Below are positions 24,155 through 33,005 of a stretch of DNA of 64,000 nt, one piece after another. Under the pieces are notes generated by a model. It worked only from the letters and a program-made list of their open reading frames with translations, ran no database searches and had not been told where the DNA came from. Made by a program: the position numbers and the translations under genes. The stretch comes from Bacillus sp. AFS015802 (GTDB lineage: Bacteria; Bacillota; Bacilli; Bacillales; Bacillaceae_B), in contig NZ_NTUP01000066.1 of assembly GCF_002561455.1 (NCBI RefSeq), positions 473,250-537,249 of the forward strand. Direction: 5' to 3'. The stretch's first letter is position 1, and each line of letters starts with the position of its first letter.

Positions 24155-25117
24155 ATGATAAAGAAAATTGTGTGGATCGTAAGCAGTTTGCTGGTGTTGG
24201 GCCTCATTGGTTTGATCGTTGCCGGAAACTATTTTTATGATGTAGCCATTAACCGCAGCAATGAGGCGGTGGAGCTTTACGGTGGTACAGAGGAAGCGGT
24301 TGAAGCGGTCAGTGCATTAGAGGAAGAGCAGGAAAGATTGGAAGAATTACAAAACTGGACAAGTAAACGGGATTTTCAAACGGTAGAGGTAAAATCGGAG
24401 GATGGATTGACCCTGAGAGGCCAGTACCTCGAAAACGAGTCACCCAATGGGAAGACAGTGATCCTGGCTCATGGATATAAAGGGAACAGCGAGCAAATGC
24501 CTGAAATCACCAGATTCTATTATGTAGAAGGATATAACATCCTTAAGCCGGATGCGAGGGGACATGGAAAGAGTCAAGGCGATTATATCGGCTACGGTTG
24601 GGACGACCGGCTCGATGTGAAAAATTGGATCGATTTCCTTGTCAACAAGAAAGGGCAGGACACCATCTTCCTGCACGGCTTCTCCATGGGAGCGGCAACC
24701 GTGTTGATGACGAGTGGCGAAGACCTCCCCGGAGAGGTGAAGGGGATCATTGCGGACAGTGGATATACATCAGTGGATGAAGAGCTTGCCCATCAGTTGA
24801 AATACCTTTATCGTCTACCCGCATTTCCGATCATGGAAGTCACTGGTATCGTCACAAAGGTGAGAGCAGGCTACACATTTAAAGAAGCATCCGCGTTGGA
24901 GCAGGTGAAGAAAAATCGACTGCCTCTATTCATCATTCATGGCGACAAGGATGAACTTGTGCCTACGGAGATGGCCCATCGCCTGTATGAGGCAGCGGGT
25001 GGCTCCAAAGAATTATGGATCGTCCCAGGGGCGGGTCACACGGAAGGCTTTACCGTGGAGGAAGAAGAATATACGAAACGGATCAAGGGGTTCATTGCCG
25101 AGGCAATGAAATCATAG
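24155..25117 (+). CDS. Alpha/beta hydrolase with N-terminal membrane anchor
   Basis: A 320-residue alpha/beta-hydrolase. An N-terminal membrane segment (about 5-27) is followed by a short coiled stretch rich in Glu and by the hydrolase domain. The nucleophile elbow is GFSMGA, the Asp is in HGDKDELVP, and the His is in GAGHTEG; ILAHGYKGN forms the oxyanion region. It resembles membrane-bound esterase-like proteins common in Bacillus (YqkD type). Substrate unknown. The start ATG follows GAAGGAG. It is followed at 15 bases by an aldolase-like gene, so the two may share a transcript. Confidence 0.85.
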   Translation: MIKKIVWIVSSLLVLGLIGLIVAGNYFYDVAINRSNEAVELYGGTEEAVEAVSALEEEQERLEELQNWTSKRDFQTVEVKSEDGLTLRGQYLENESPNGKTVILAHGYKGNSEQMPEITRFYYVEGYNILKPDARGHGKSQGDYIGYGWDDRLDVKNWIDFLVNKKGQDTIFLHGFSMGAATVLMTSGEDLPGEVKGIIADSGYTSVDEELAHQLKYLYRLPAFPIMEVTGIVTKVRAGYTFKEASALEQVKKNRLPLFIIHGDKDELVPTEMAHRLYEAAGGSKELWIVPGAGHTEGFTVEEEEYTKRIKGFIAEAMKS

Positions 25118-25132
25118 AAAAGGAGCATGTTG

Positions 25133-26227
25133 ATGGGAGAGAACAGGTTATTTGAAGCGTATAAAAGGGCTCCACACCCTATACAGGGGCATGGAAAAAG
25201 GAATCTTGATGTCTTGAAAACGGCATTAGACAAGCTGGATGGCGATATTGAAAGTGATATCTACGGATCTGGTAAAATAATAGAAGATTTTCAACAGAAG
25301 ATGGCGGATGACCTTGGTAAAGAACGAGCTGTGTTTTTTCCGAGTGGAACGATGGCCCAGCAGATTGCACTCCGTATTTGGTGTGATCAAAAAGAGGTTC
25401 CGAAAGTGGCGTATCATCCATTATGTCATCTTGAAATCCATGAAGAGGATGGACTGAAAAAATTACACCGTATTGAACCCGTTTTACTAGCGGACAAGGA
25501 CCGGGTGATCGATCTCGATGATGTAACCGGTCTGAAAGAGGAGATTGCCTGCTTATTATTGGAGCTGCCGCAACGGGAAATAGGAGGGCAGCTGCCTGAA
25601 TATGAAACACTTGTAGCCATTTCTCAATATTGCCGCGAAAAGGGAATCAGTGTCCATCTGGACGGAGCGCGACTCTATGAAGTGCTCCCTTATTATGGGA
25701 AGAGTGCTGCAGAAATATGTGAGTTGTTTGATAGTGTCTATATTTCGTTTTATAAGGGATTCGGAGGTATTGCAGGCGCGATCCTTGCAGGCGACGAGGC
25801 ATTCACTGACGAATCCAAGGTGTGGAAAAGGCGCCATGGTGGTGATCTGATCAGTCTTTATCCATACATTCTCAGTGCCGACCACTATTTCGATCAACGT
25901 GTCGATAAGATGGATCAGTATTATGAAGGAGCGAAGGAACTGGCTGCTTATTTGAATGGTTGTGAAGGGATTAGGACCCTGCCAGAAACGCCTGTTTCGA
26001 ATATGTTTCACGTCTTCTTCCACTACCCTCATAAGCAGATCGAAGCCACTCTGATTGAAGTGTATGAAGAAACGGGGATCGGCTTAACCGGCTACGTGAA
26101 AGAAGTAAGCGAAAATGAATGTGCATTTGAAGCAAGCATCGGAGATCAATACGAAAACGTATCAAAAGAACAACTGCGAACCATGTTTCACCTAATGAAC
26201 CAAAAATTAAAACAACTAAAAAAATGA
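25133..26227 (+). CDS. Threonine aldolase-like PLP-dependent lyase
   Basis: A 364-residue PLP enzyme of the beta-eliminating lyase/low-specificity threonine aldolase group. The family usually cleaves L-threonine to glycine and acetaldehyde. The PLP lysine lies in SFYKGFGGIAGAIL; the cofactor region includes FFPSGTMAQQIAL and HLDGARLYE. I chose ATG at 25133, seven bases after GGAG; an ATG at 25127 is too close to it. Located just after the hydrolase gene and closed by a terminator. The call to family is firm; real substrate is not proven. Confidence 0.85.
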   Translation: MGENRLFEAYKRAPHPIQGHGKRNLDVLKTALDKLDGDIESDIYGSGKIIEDFQQKMADDLGKERAVFFPSGTMAQQIALRIWCDQKEVPKVAYHPLCHLEIHEEDGLKKLHRIEPVLLADKDRVIDLDDVTGLKEEIACLLLELPQREIGGQLPEYETLVAISQYCREKGISVHLDGARLYEVLPYYGKSAAEICELFDSVYISFYKGFGGIAGAILAGDEAFTDESKVWKRRHGGDLISLYPYILSADHYFDQRVDKMDQYYEGAKELAAYLNGCEGIRTLPETPVSNMFHVFFHYPHKQIEATLIEVYEETGIGLTGYVKEVSENECAFEASIGDQYENVSKEQLRTMFHLMNQKLKQLKK

Positions 26228-26235
26228 AAACAACC

Positions 26236-26267
26236 AAGGTATCGGACAATTTCCGATACCTTTTTTT
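26236..26267 (+). terminator. Terminator after aldolase-like gene
   Basis: AGGTATCGG and CCGATACCT form a 9-bp stem, followed by seven T. Confidence 0.9.
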
Positions 26268-26271
26268 GATC

Positions 26272-26346
26272 AGGGACGGACCTTAACAAAAGCCTGGTAT
26301 TTCAACGATTCGGTTGTAAAAGAGGCCTTTTTGGAGGTCCGTCCCT
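26272..26346. repeat. GGGACGGACCT palindromic repeat, copy 1
   Basis: Arms AGGGACGGACCT (26272-26283) and AGGTCCGTCCCT (26335-26346) are perfect inverted copies around a 51-base centre. A second copy is at 28952-29028. The element resembles REP-like intergenic palindromes. Confidence 0.7.
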
Positions 26347-26380
26347 CAAATGAAGCGCCAAAATGAATTCAATTTTACTA

Positions 26381-26408
26381 TTGAAATATTCTGATTATTG
26401 GGTATAAT
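26381..26408 (+). promoter_or_regulatory. SigA promoter of the oxidase/symporter operon
   Basis: TTGAAA (26381-26386), 16-base spacer, TATAAT (26403-26408), about 36 bases before the oxidase start. Confidence 0.65.
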
Positions 26409-26444
26409 TCGATACATTATACATTTTTGAAGGGGAGAGGGCTT

Positions 26445-27842
26445 ATGAGTGTGAAGGTTAGTCGTTTGGTGGACGAGTTAAGGAATGTTGTGGGCAGTCA
26501 TCAGGTGACCGTCAATGAAACGGTATTGGATCTACACAGCAGGGATGAGTCCTATCATTCACCACATTCGCCTGATGTGGTGGTGTTTCCTGAGAGCAGT
26601 GAGGAGGTCACTGAGGTTGTGAAAGTGGCATCGGATCACCGTATACCCATCATTCCGTTCGGACTTGGCACCAGTCTTGAGGGACATGTGATCCCGTATG
26701 ATAAAGGGATCACGATCGATTTTTCCCAAATGAATAAAATCCTTGAAGTGAGGGAGAAAGATTTCCTCGTAAAGGTTCAACCCGGTGTGACACGCACTCA
26801 GCTGAATAAAGAATTAAAGAAATACGGCCTCTTTTTCTCGGTGGACCCGGGAGCGGATGCGACACTCGGCGGCATGGCAGCGACCAATGCGAGCGGGACG
26901 ACTTCCGTTAAATATGGTGTCATGCGTGATCAAGTGCGTGACTTGGAGGTGGTGCTCCCTGATGGGGAAGTGATCCACACCGGGAATATGGCTCAGAAAT
27001 CCTCCTCCGGGTATCACTTGAATAGCCTGTTCGTAGGATCTGAAGGGACCCTTGGATGCATCACGGAATTAACCCTTTGCGTATATGGTATTCCTGAACA
27101 TATCGTGGCAGCCCGGGCGTCATTCCAACATATCGATGATGCGGTGGAAGCGGTCGTTTCCATCTTGCAGGCGGGAATTCCGATTGCAAGGTGTGAACTG
27201 GTGGATGAACCCTCCATGGTACAAGTGAACAGGTTCAGTGAAACGGATTATAAAGAAAAGCCGACGTTGTTCCTTGAGTTTCATGGCAATGAAGCAGGTC
27301 TGAATCAAGATATTGAATTTGCAAAAGAAATCGTTTCAGACCATCAATGTGAAGACATTGTCTTTGAAGAGGACACGGCAGCACGGAATAAACTGTGGGA
27401 AGCGAGGCATAATCTTGCCTATGCTTATGTTCATGGGCATCCGGGAAGGAAGCTCATGGTGACGGATGTTTGCGTACCCATTTCAGAATTATCGGGAGCG
27501 GTTCAGCATGCACGGAAAAAGCTTGAAGAATTAGAACTCATCGGAGGGATTCTTGGACATGTGGGGGATGGGAATTATCATACCTCACTCATGATTGACT
27601 TGAATGATCCCGACGAGGTGAAAAGGGCCGGAATATATAACGAACTGATTGTGGAATACGCCCTTGAACGAAACGGGACCTGCACGGGAGAACATGGTGT
27701 AGGGGTCGGAAAGATGAAATATCAAGAGCGTGAGCATGGTGGAGCCCTAAAGGTCATGGAGAAAATCAAACTTGCACTTGATCCGAATGAAATCTTCAAC
27801 CCTCATAAACTCGTACATAAAAAGAAGGAGGAACAAAAATGA
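26445..27842 (+). CDS. FAD-linked 2-hydroxyacid oxidase (GlcD / D-lactate dehydrogenase type)
   Basis: A 465-residue flavoprotein. FAD_binding_4 domain: VVVFPESSEEVTEVVKVA, PFGLGTSLEGHV, and the FAD loop DPGADATLGGMAATNASGTTSVKYG. The C-terminal FAD-oxidase domain has GGILGHVGDGNYHTSLMID and NGTCTGEHGVGVGK. It oxidises a 2-hydroxyacid such as glycolate or D-lactate to the keto acid. ATG at 26445 follows GGGGAGAGG. The next gene, a bile-acid-symporter-type carrier, overlaps its stop by four bases; together they probably import and oxidise an organic acid. The substrate is not shown by the sequence. Confidence 0.9.
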   Translation: MSVKVSRLVDELRNVVGSHQVTVNETVLDLHSRDESYHSPHSPDVVVFPESSEEVTEVVKVASDHRIPIIPFGLGTSLEGHVIPYDKGITIDFSQMNKILEVREKDFLVKVQPGVTRTQLNKELKKYGLFFSVDPGADATLGGMAATNASGTTSVKYGVMRDQVRDLEVVLPDGEVIHTGNMAQKSSSGYHLNSLFVGSEGTLGCITELTLCVYGIPEHIVAARASFQHIDDAVEAVVSILQAGIPIARCELVDEPSMVQVNRFSETDYKEKPTLFLEFHGNEAGLNQDIEFAKEIVSDHQCEDIVFEEDTAARNKLWEARHNLAYAYVHGHPGRKLMVTDVCVPISELSGAVQHARKKLEELELIGGILGHVGDGNYHTSLMIDLNDPDEVKRAGIYNELIVEYALERNGTCTGEHGVGVGKMKYQEREHGGALKVMEKIKLALDPNEIFNPHKLVHKKKEEQK

Positions 27843-28819
27843 AACTACTTGAATCCATCAGTAATCTGGCAGGGAAGTACTTTGCGATATGGGTCATCCT
27901 GGTAGCGGCTGTCGCTTATTTTGTTCCGGCTCCATTTCTATCTTTAGGAGCGTATATTACGATTCTATTGGGTGTCGTGATGTTTGGGATGGGACTCACG
28001 TTGAAGCCCGTTGATTTTCAACTGGTACTAAAAAAACCTCTTCCAGTCATCACAGGGGTGCTGGCACAATTCATCGTTATGCCACTGGGTGCATTTTTAA
28101 TTGCATACATACTTGGTCTGCCGGCTGAACTGGCTGCCGGTTTGGTATTATTAGGGTCTGTTCCCGGGGGGACGGCATCCAACGTCATGGTCTATCTGGC
28201 TAAAGGGAATCTGGCTTTATCCGTCGCCATGACTTCACTGTCGACGCTTCTGGCACCTATCGCAACGCCCTTGATCCTTCTGGGGCTGGCGGGTCAGTGG
28301 CTGCCGGTGGATCCGGTCGCCATGTTTCTATCAATCATTCAGGTGATCATCCTTCCGATCACAGTTGGTTTAGTCATTCGTAAGCTATTCCCTAATACTG
28401 TGGAAAAAAGCTTGAATGTCATTCCGCTTATTTCAGTACTGGCCATCATCATCATCGTTTCAGCCGTTGTTTCAGCTAATGTTGAAAATATCGCAACTTC
28501 CGGGGCCATCATTTTCACGGCTGTGATCCTTCATAATTTATTTGGACTTGGTCTCGGTTACGGTACGGGCGTCCTTATGAAGCTGGATGAGGGAACAAGA
28601 CGGGCTATCTCCATAGAAGTGGGGATGCAGAATTCCGGACTCGGTGTGGCCCTTGCCACTGCCCATTTTGGTCCCCTTGCTGCCCTGCCGAGTGTCATTG
28701 CGGCTGTATGGCATAATATTTCAGGACCGATCCTTGCAACGTTTTGGAGTAAGAAGCCTGTGGAGGTCGAGGTGGAGGAGGAATATAGCGAAGGTGCAGT
28801 CAGTCCGACATTGAGATAA
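27839..28819 (+). CDS. Bile acid:sodium symporter family (BASS) carrier
   Basis: A 326-residue membrane protein with about nine to ten segments. Motifs fit the SBF/BASS family (LLGVVMFGMGLTLKP; LLGSVPGGTASNVMVYLAKGN; VGMQNSGLGVALA). In bacteria such carriers usually move organic acids (pyruvate, pantoate) with sodium, rather than bile acids. ATG overlaps the oxidase stop (ATGA) and has GGAGGAAC upstream. The final 20 residues are acidic and cytosolic. It works with the oxidase gene, though the substrate is not known. Confidence 0.88.
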   Translation: MKLLESISNLAGKYFAIWVILVAAVAYFVPAPFLSLGAYITILLGVVMFGMGLTLKPVDFQLVLKKPLPVITGVLAQFIVMPLGAFLIAYILGLPAELAAGLVLLGSVPGGTASNVMVYLAKGNLALSVAMTSLSTLLAPIATPLILLGLAGQWLPVDPVAMFLSIIQVIILPITVGLVIRKLFPNTVEKSLNVIPLISVLAIIIIVSAVVSANVENIATSGAIIFTAVILHNLFGLGLGYGTGVLMKLDEGTRRAISIEVGMQNSGLGVALATAHFGPLAALPSVIAAVWHNISGPILATFWSKKPVEVEVEEEYSEGAVSPTLR

Positions 28820-28905
28820 GGAATTCGGAAAGATGAAACTAAGCCTCAACAAAAAGTGGACATCCTAAAACTCGATCGATTGATTGCCACCCATATCCTA
28901 TAAAG

Positions 28906-28948
28906 AAAAAGGCAGATCCCCACATGAAAGTGGGGGATCTGCCTTTTT
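28906..28948 (+). terminator. Terminator after symporter
   Basis: AAAAAGGCAGATCCCC pairs with GGGGATCTGCCTTTTT. Long perfect stem ending in T-run. Confidence 0.9.
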
Positions 28949-28950
28949 GT

Positions 28951-29029
28951 GGAGGGACGGACCTACCTTTTTTAAGCACAAAGCCCGTCATAATCACATT
29001 TTAACTTGAAAAGTGAGGTCCGTCCCTCC
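28951..29029. repeat. GGGACGGACCT palindromic repeat, copy 2, overlapping a gene end
   Basis: Arms GGAGGGACGGACCT (28951-28964) and AGGTCCGTCCCTCC (29016-29029). The right arm lies inside the last codons of the siderophore permease gene, so the repeat supplies its C-terminal residues (RRDGPHFSS). Confidence 0.7.
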
Positions 29030-30029
29030 TTAGTAACAGGTACATGAAGTAGGGAGCGCCGATGAGGGCGATCATGATGCCGGCGGGGATTCCGTCGGGT
29101 TGGAGGATGTTCCGGCCGATGGTATCGGCGAGGAGCAGGAGCCAGCCTCCGAGCAGTATGGCGATGGGAATGAACAGTTGATTGCGCGGCCCGACCATCG
29201 CTTTTGCCATATGAGGGGCCATCAGACCGATAAAGGCAATCCCGCCTGTAACCGAAACGGCAGAGGCTGCCAGGGCGACTGCTACGATCAGCATCAGGAA
29301 TCGCTCACGGTTGATCGAGACGCCAACCCCCACCGAAACAGGTTCGCTTAATCCCAGCAGATTAAGCATCTGGGACTTATAAAGTGCAAATGGAATAAGG
29401 ATCACCAGCCAAGGGAGAATCGCCCATATAAACGGCCAGTCGGCACCCCAGATATTCCCCGCCAGCCATTTGGCAATGAAATCAACCTTTGCCCGTTCAG
29501 CGCTTGAAATCAGAATGATCATGAGCCCTGACAAGGCCATGGAGAATCCAATCCCCACTAAGACGAGCCGTACAGGCTGTATCCCGTTTCTCTTACTATA
29601 TGAAAATAAGTAAATCAAGCAGGCTGTAAGGAGCGCCCCACAGAAAGCCACCACCGGAAGCAGATAAGCAAATGACCCTGCATCGATGGGGAAAAATAAA
29701 AAGAAGATGGCAATGGCAACACCTGCACCTGAATTGATTCCGATGATTCCGGGGTCAGCCAGGTCATTACGGGTCATCCCCTGCAGAATGGAACCGGATA
29801 AGGCAAGGGCCATCCCTGCGAGAATCGTGATGATGATCCTCGGTAAACGTATGGAGAAAAGGATGAATTCTTCTTTGAATGACCCATCACCGAATAAAGT
29901 GGGGAGGAGCCTATTATACGATACCGAAGAATAGCCCAGGCCGATGCTGATAAAGGCTGTTGTGACAATAAGTATGAAGAACGCTATAAGTAACCATCTT
30001 TGTTTTTTAATCAAATCAGGATGTATCAT
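29001..30029 (-). CDS. Ferric-siderophore ABC permease, FecCD family (FhuG-like)
   Basis: A 342-residue FecCD permease with about nine to ten membrane segments. Motifs LSGSILQGMTRNDLADPGIIGINSGAGVA and GGIAFIGLMAPHMAKAMVGPRN are typical of iron-siderophore importers. It overlaps the second permease gene by four bases (start ATG at 30029) and is the last gene of the operon. The last few residues come from a GGGACGGACCT repeat arm. It pairs with the next permease to form the membrane channel. Confidence 0.93.
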   Translation of the reverse strand: MIHPDLIKKQRWLLIAFFILIVTTAFISIGLGYSSVSYNRLLPTLFGDGSFKEEFILFSIRLPRIIITILAGMALALSGSILQGMTRNDLADPGIIGINSGAGVAIAIFFLFFPIDAGSFAYLLPVVAFCGALLTACLIYLFSYSKRNGIQPVRLVLVGIGFSMALSGLMIILISSAERAKVDFIAKWLAGNIWGADWPFIWAILPWLVILIPFALYKSQMLNLLGLSEPVSVGVGVSINRERFLMLIVAVALAASAVSVTGGIAFIGLMAPHMAKAMVGPRNQLFIPIAILLGGWLLLLADTIGRNILQPDGIPAGIMIALIGAPYFMYLLLRRDGPHFSS

Positions 30030-31036
30030 GAGAAGCCTTTCCCTCCTTTATGTACGATGAACAGGAAGAAAGGCAGTCCCATCATCGCGACGATCGCTGC
30101 CAGAGGTGTTTCATAGGGGGCATTGATCGTGCGTCCAAGTGTGTCAGCGAGAAGCATGAATGAAGCCCCAAACAGGGACGAGATGGGAATGATGAAACGG
30201 TAATCTGTCCCGACAACCGCCCGGACCATATGGGGAATCATCAACCCTATGAACACCATATTCCCGACAAGTGCAACGGCGGCACCTGCGAGCAGGATGA
30301 TCACGATGAATAGGATACTTTTGACAAACGCCGTACGTTGCCCCAATCCTACCGCCACTTCCTCATTCAAGCTCAAGATCGTCAACTGTCTGGATAAAAG
30401 TAAGGATACCACTATACCGATCATAATGAACGGAACGATCACTTGCAGCTGAGCCCAGGTTGTACCGATCATTCCACCTGCTGTCCACATGGAGACATCT
30501 TTCGATAGCTTGAAAAACAAGCCGATCCCTTCTGCAATGGCAAATAAAAAGGCAGATACTGCAGCTCCCGCCAGTACGATCCTAAAGGGGGAGAAACCAC
30601 CTCTTTTCATGGAGCTGATCCCGAATACCATAATGGCCCCTGCGGCAGAACCTATAAAGCAAGCAATCATGATCCCGTAATAGCTGATGGAGGGGATGAA
30701 CGCGAGGGCAACTGCCAATGATGCATTCGCTCCGGCTGTCAAGCCGAGTAAACCGGGATCGGCCAGGGGATTCCGTGTCATGCCCTGCATGATGGCGCCT
30801 GATACGGCTAGGGCCGCCCCGACCACAATGGCGGCAACTTCCCTCGGGAAGCGGATCTCTTGAAGGATGTTTATTTTATCGCCTTCAGCCGAAAAAGTAA
30901 GGGCATGAAAGACATCCCTCACTGTGGTCTCTGCCGCTCCGAATGTAATAGACACCAAGAAGGCAGCTGCAAAAAGAAATGCTGCACCGATCAATTTAAA
31001 TATAAATGGAATTCGTTGATTTTGAGTTAGCATCAT
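30026..31036 (-). CDS. Ferric-siderophore ABC permease, FecCD family (FhuB-like)
   Basis: A 336-residue FecCD permease (motifs VSGAIMQGMTRNPLADPGLLGLTAGANAS and GNMVFIGLMIPHMVRAVVGTDYR). Partner of the other permease. Its 3' end overlaps the next gene by four bases, so the two are coupled. An intercistronic hairpin lies between it and the upstream binding-protein gene. Operon order is ATPase, binding protein, permease, permease, controlled by a Fur-like site upstream of the ATPase gene. Confidence 0.93.
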   Translation of the reverse strand: MMLTQNQRIPFIFKLIGAAFLFAAAFLVSITFGAAETTVRDVFHALTFSAEGDKINILQEIRFPREVAAIVVGAALAVSGAIMQGMTRNPLADPGLLGLTAGANASLAVALAFIPSISYYGIMIACFIGSAAGAIMVFGISSMKRGGFSPFRIVLAGAAVSAFLFAIAEGIGLFFKLSKDVSMWTAGGMIGTTWAQLQVIVPFIMIGIVVSLLLSRQLTILSLNEEVAVGLGQRTAFVKSILFIVIILLAGAAVALVGNMVFIGLMIPHMVRAVVGTDYRFIIPISSLFGASFMLLADTLGRTINAPYETPLAAIVAMMGLPFFLFIVHKGGKGFS

Positions 31037-31065
31037 CCATCATCTTTTCTTTTTAAAATATGGTA

Positions 31066-31096
31066 AAGGGGGATTCTTATCATAAGAATCCCCCTT
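31066..31096 (-). terminator. Intercistronic stem-loop between binding-protein and permease genes
   Basis: AAGGGGGATTCTTAT and ATAAGAATCCCCCTT form a 15-bp stem with essentially no loop. On the minus strand only TTTACC follows, so it is a partial terminator or an mRNA-stabilising hairpin. This is common after binding-protein genes, which are needed in excess over permeases. Confidence 0.6.
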
Positions 31097-31102
31097 AAAG
31101 CA

Positions 31103-32029
31103 TTAATTACCTAGAAATTTGTCTTTGAAGAAGTCCAACTGATAATCCAGTGTAAGAGGGTCATTGAAGTAAAATTCCATCATATTCACTTCAAATACCT
31201 GGTTGTTCTTCACTGCAGGAATGTTTTTATATGTTTCGGTTTCCATAAAGGAGTTATCTGCTTTAGGGTCTTTACTTAAAATCAGGTAGTCTCCGGCAAA
31301 CTCAGGCATCACTTCAGTGGAAAGGGCAAAATATCCCGGTTCCAGCGCCTGTTCTTTTACCTTTTCAGGCATGTTCAAATCCATTTCCTGATAAAGGATC
31401 TCTGTACCGCGTCCCCAGTTGTTGCCGTATACGTATAATTGCTTATTGAAACTTTCAATGACAGAAACAGTCGCGTCTTCACCGATTTTTGCTTTGATAT
31501 CATCTCCGGCAGCTTGAGCACGCTTCTTGAAATCATCGACCCATTTCTGAGCTTCTTCTTCCTTGTTTAATAGTTTCCCAATTTCAATGTGCTGCGTTAA
31601 ATAATCTACTTTTCCATATGTGTATGTAACCGTAGGAGCGATTTCTTTTAATTTATCCACATTCTTGATATTGGATAAACCGATGATCAGATCCGGATCC
31701 AGTTCGATGATCTTTTCAAGGCTTTCATCTGTTACTTCTTCCACGCCTTCGAGCTCTTTATCCCATCGTGGATTCAATTTGGACCAGGAGTCGACGCCGA
31801 CCAGGTTCACATCAAGTGCCATCACGTTTCCGGCAAATGAGGATAGAACGACGACACGCTGTGGGTCGGCAGGTACTTCTACAGGACCATTTTCAGATTG
31901 ATAGGTGATGGTATCGGATTTACTTTCCTTTTTCTTTGATTCTGATCCTTCTTCTTTCGTTGACCCATTGCTGCAGGCACTAACCAGTAACACCAACAGC
32001 AGAGTAAACGGAATGAGCCATTTTTTCAT
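31103..32029 (-). CDS. Ferric-siderophore (hydroxamate-type) substrate-binding lipoprotein
   Basis: A 308-residue binding lipoprotein. The signal MKKWLIPFTLLLVLLVSAC ends in a lipobox with Cys19. The Fe3+-siderophore binding fold is visible (VEVPADPQRVVVLSSFAGNVMALDVNLVGVD; LIIGLSNIKNVDKLKEIAPTV). The sequence resembles FhuD/YxeB-type hydroxamate binders; exact ligand uncertain. ATG at 32029 follows AAAGGAG. A longer frame upstream to 32110 is not credible because the signal peptide would be internal. The gene overlaps the 3' end of the ATPase gene by 50 bases in another frame. Confidence 0.92.
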   Translation of the reverse strand: MKKWLIPFTLLLVLLVSACSNGSTKEEGSESKKKESKSDTITYQSENGPVEVPADPQRVVVLSSFAGNVMALDVNLVGVDSWSKLNPRWDKELEGVEEVTDESLEKIIELDPDLIIGLSNIKNVDKLKEIAPTVTYTYGKVDYLTQHIEIGKLLNKEEEAQKWVDDFKKRAQAAGDDIKAKIGEDATVSVIESFNKQLYVYGNNWGRGTEILYQEMDLNMPEKVKEQALEPGYFALSTEVMPEFAGDYLILSKDPKADNSFMETETYKNIPAVKNNQVFEVNMMEFYFNDPLTLDYQLDFFKDKFLGN

Positions 32030-32825
32030 GTTGATCTTCTCCTTTGAGTAAATTGTATGTGATACACATTGGCTTATTTGTTCGGGGATCTCTTCCAATT
32101 TCGGCATCAATGTGGAATACCTTTTTCAATACGTCGCGGGTGATGACTTCCTCGCAACTTCCGGATTTGACGATCTCACCTTCTTTTAACGCTACGATAT
32201 AATCGGCAAACCGGGCTGCCTGGTTCAAATCATGCAGGACCATTACGATGGTGCGTTCCTGTTCCAGGTTGAGCTTTTGTAACAGTTCAAGTACTTCGAG
32301 CTGGTGGGCCATGTCTAAATATGTAGTAGGTTCATCGAGGAAAATGATGTCCGTTTCCTGGGCAAGAGCCATGGCGATCCACACACGTTGTCGCTGACCG
32401 CCTGATAAGGCATCGACTTCTCTGTACTTGAATTCAATAGTCCCAGTCACTTCAAGGGCCCAATTGATCACATCATAATCTTTTTTCGTCAGCCGTCCCA
32501 TTCCCTTTTGGTGGGGGAAACGTCCGTATGACACCAATTCCCCAACCGTCAATCCGCTTGCACTTTCAGGTGTTTGAGGGAGGATCGCCATCTTTTTTGC
32601 CAATTCTTTTGTATTTCCTTTTGAAATGTTTTCACCATCCAACAGGACATTGCCGGAGTGGTGGGGGATGATACGGGTAATCGCTTTCAACAAGGTGGAC
32701 TTTCCACAACCATTGGATCCGATGATGGTGGTGATCTTTTTATCCGGGATGTCGACGCTGAGATTTTTCACAATCAGGCGGTCCCCGTAACCTATGTTTA
32801 ATTCGTCTGTACAGAGGCGAACCAT
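31980..32825 (-). CDS. Ferric-siderophore ABC transporter ATP-binding protein (FhuC/YusV-like)
   Basis: A 281-residue ABC ATPase: Walker A GSNGCGKST, ABC signature LSGGQRQR, Walker B DIIFLDEPT, and H-loop His (VLHDLNQA). It powers siderophore import with the two FecCD permeases. ATG at 32825 follows GGAGG. Its last about 16 codons overlap the binding-protein start by 50 bases, giving a tail (GEDQHEKMAHSVYSAVGVTG) that is not family-like; either the gene really overlaps or the original stop was lost. It is the first gene of the operon, and a Fur-like site lies about 28 bases upstream of its start. Confidence 0.92.
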   Translation of the reverse strand: MVRLCTDELNIGYGDRLIVKNLSVDIPDKKITTIIGSNGCGKSTLLKAITRIIPHHSGNVLLDGENISKGNTKELAKKMAILPQTPESASGLTVGELVSYGRFPHQKGMGRLTKKDYDVINWALEVTGTIEFKYREVDALSGGQRQRVWIAMALAQETDIIFLDEPTTYLDMAHQLEVLELLQKLNLEQERTIVMVLHDLNQAARFADYIVALKEGEIVKSGSCEEVITRDVLKKVFHIDAEIGRDPRTNKPMCITYNLLKGEDQHEKMAHSVYSAVGVTG

Positions 32826-32852
32826 ATAATGACCTCCATTTATAAAAATATT

Positions 32853-32871
32853 GATAATGATTCTCATTATC
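32853..32871. promoter_or_regulatory. Fur box for the siderophore-uptake operon
   Basis: GATAATGATTCTCATTATC matches 17 of 19 bases of the classical Fur box GATAATGATAATCATTATC. It lies just upstream of the ATPase gene. Confidence 0.9.
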
Positions 32872-32958
32872 GAACAATATCAATACTATAATCCTTTTTT
32901 CCCAATGTCAACAGAAAATTTGGTTGTCAAGTGAACAAAAAAGGGATAGGATGTAATT

Positions 32959-32977
32959 GAGAATGATAATCAATTAT
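32959..32977. promoter_or_regulatory. Fur-like site for the ycgT-like gene
   Basis: GAGAATGATAATCAATTAT, a weaker Fur box (TGATAATCA core intact), lies 29 bases before the reductase start. It would make the reductase iron-repressed with the divergent siderophore operon. Confidence 0.7.
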
Positions 32978-33005
32978 AGTTTGGTTACTCAAGGAGTGAA
33001 CGGAA

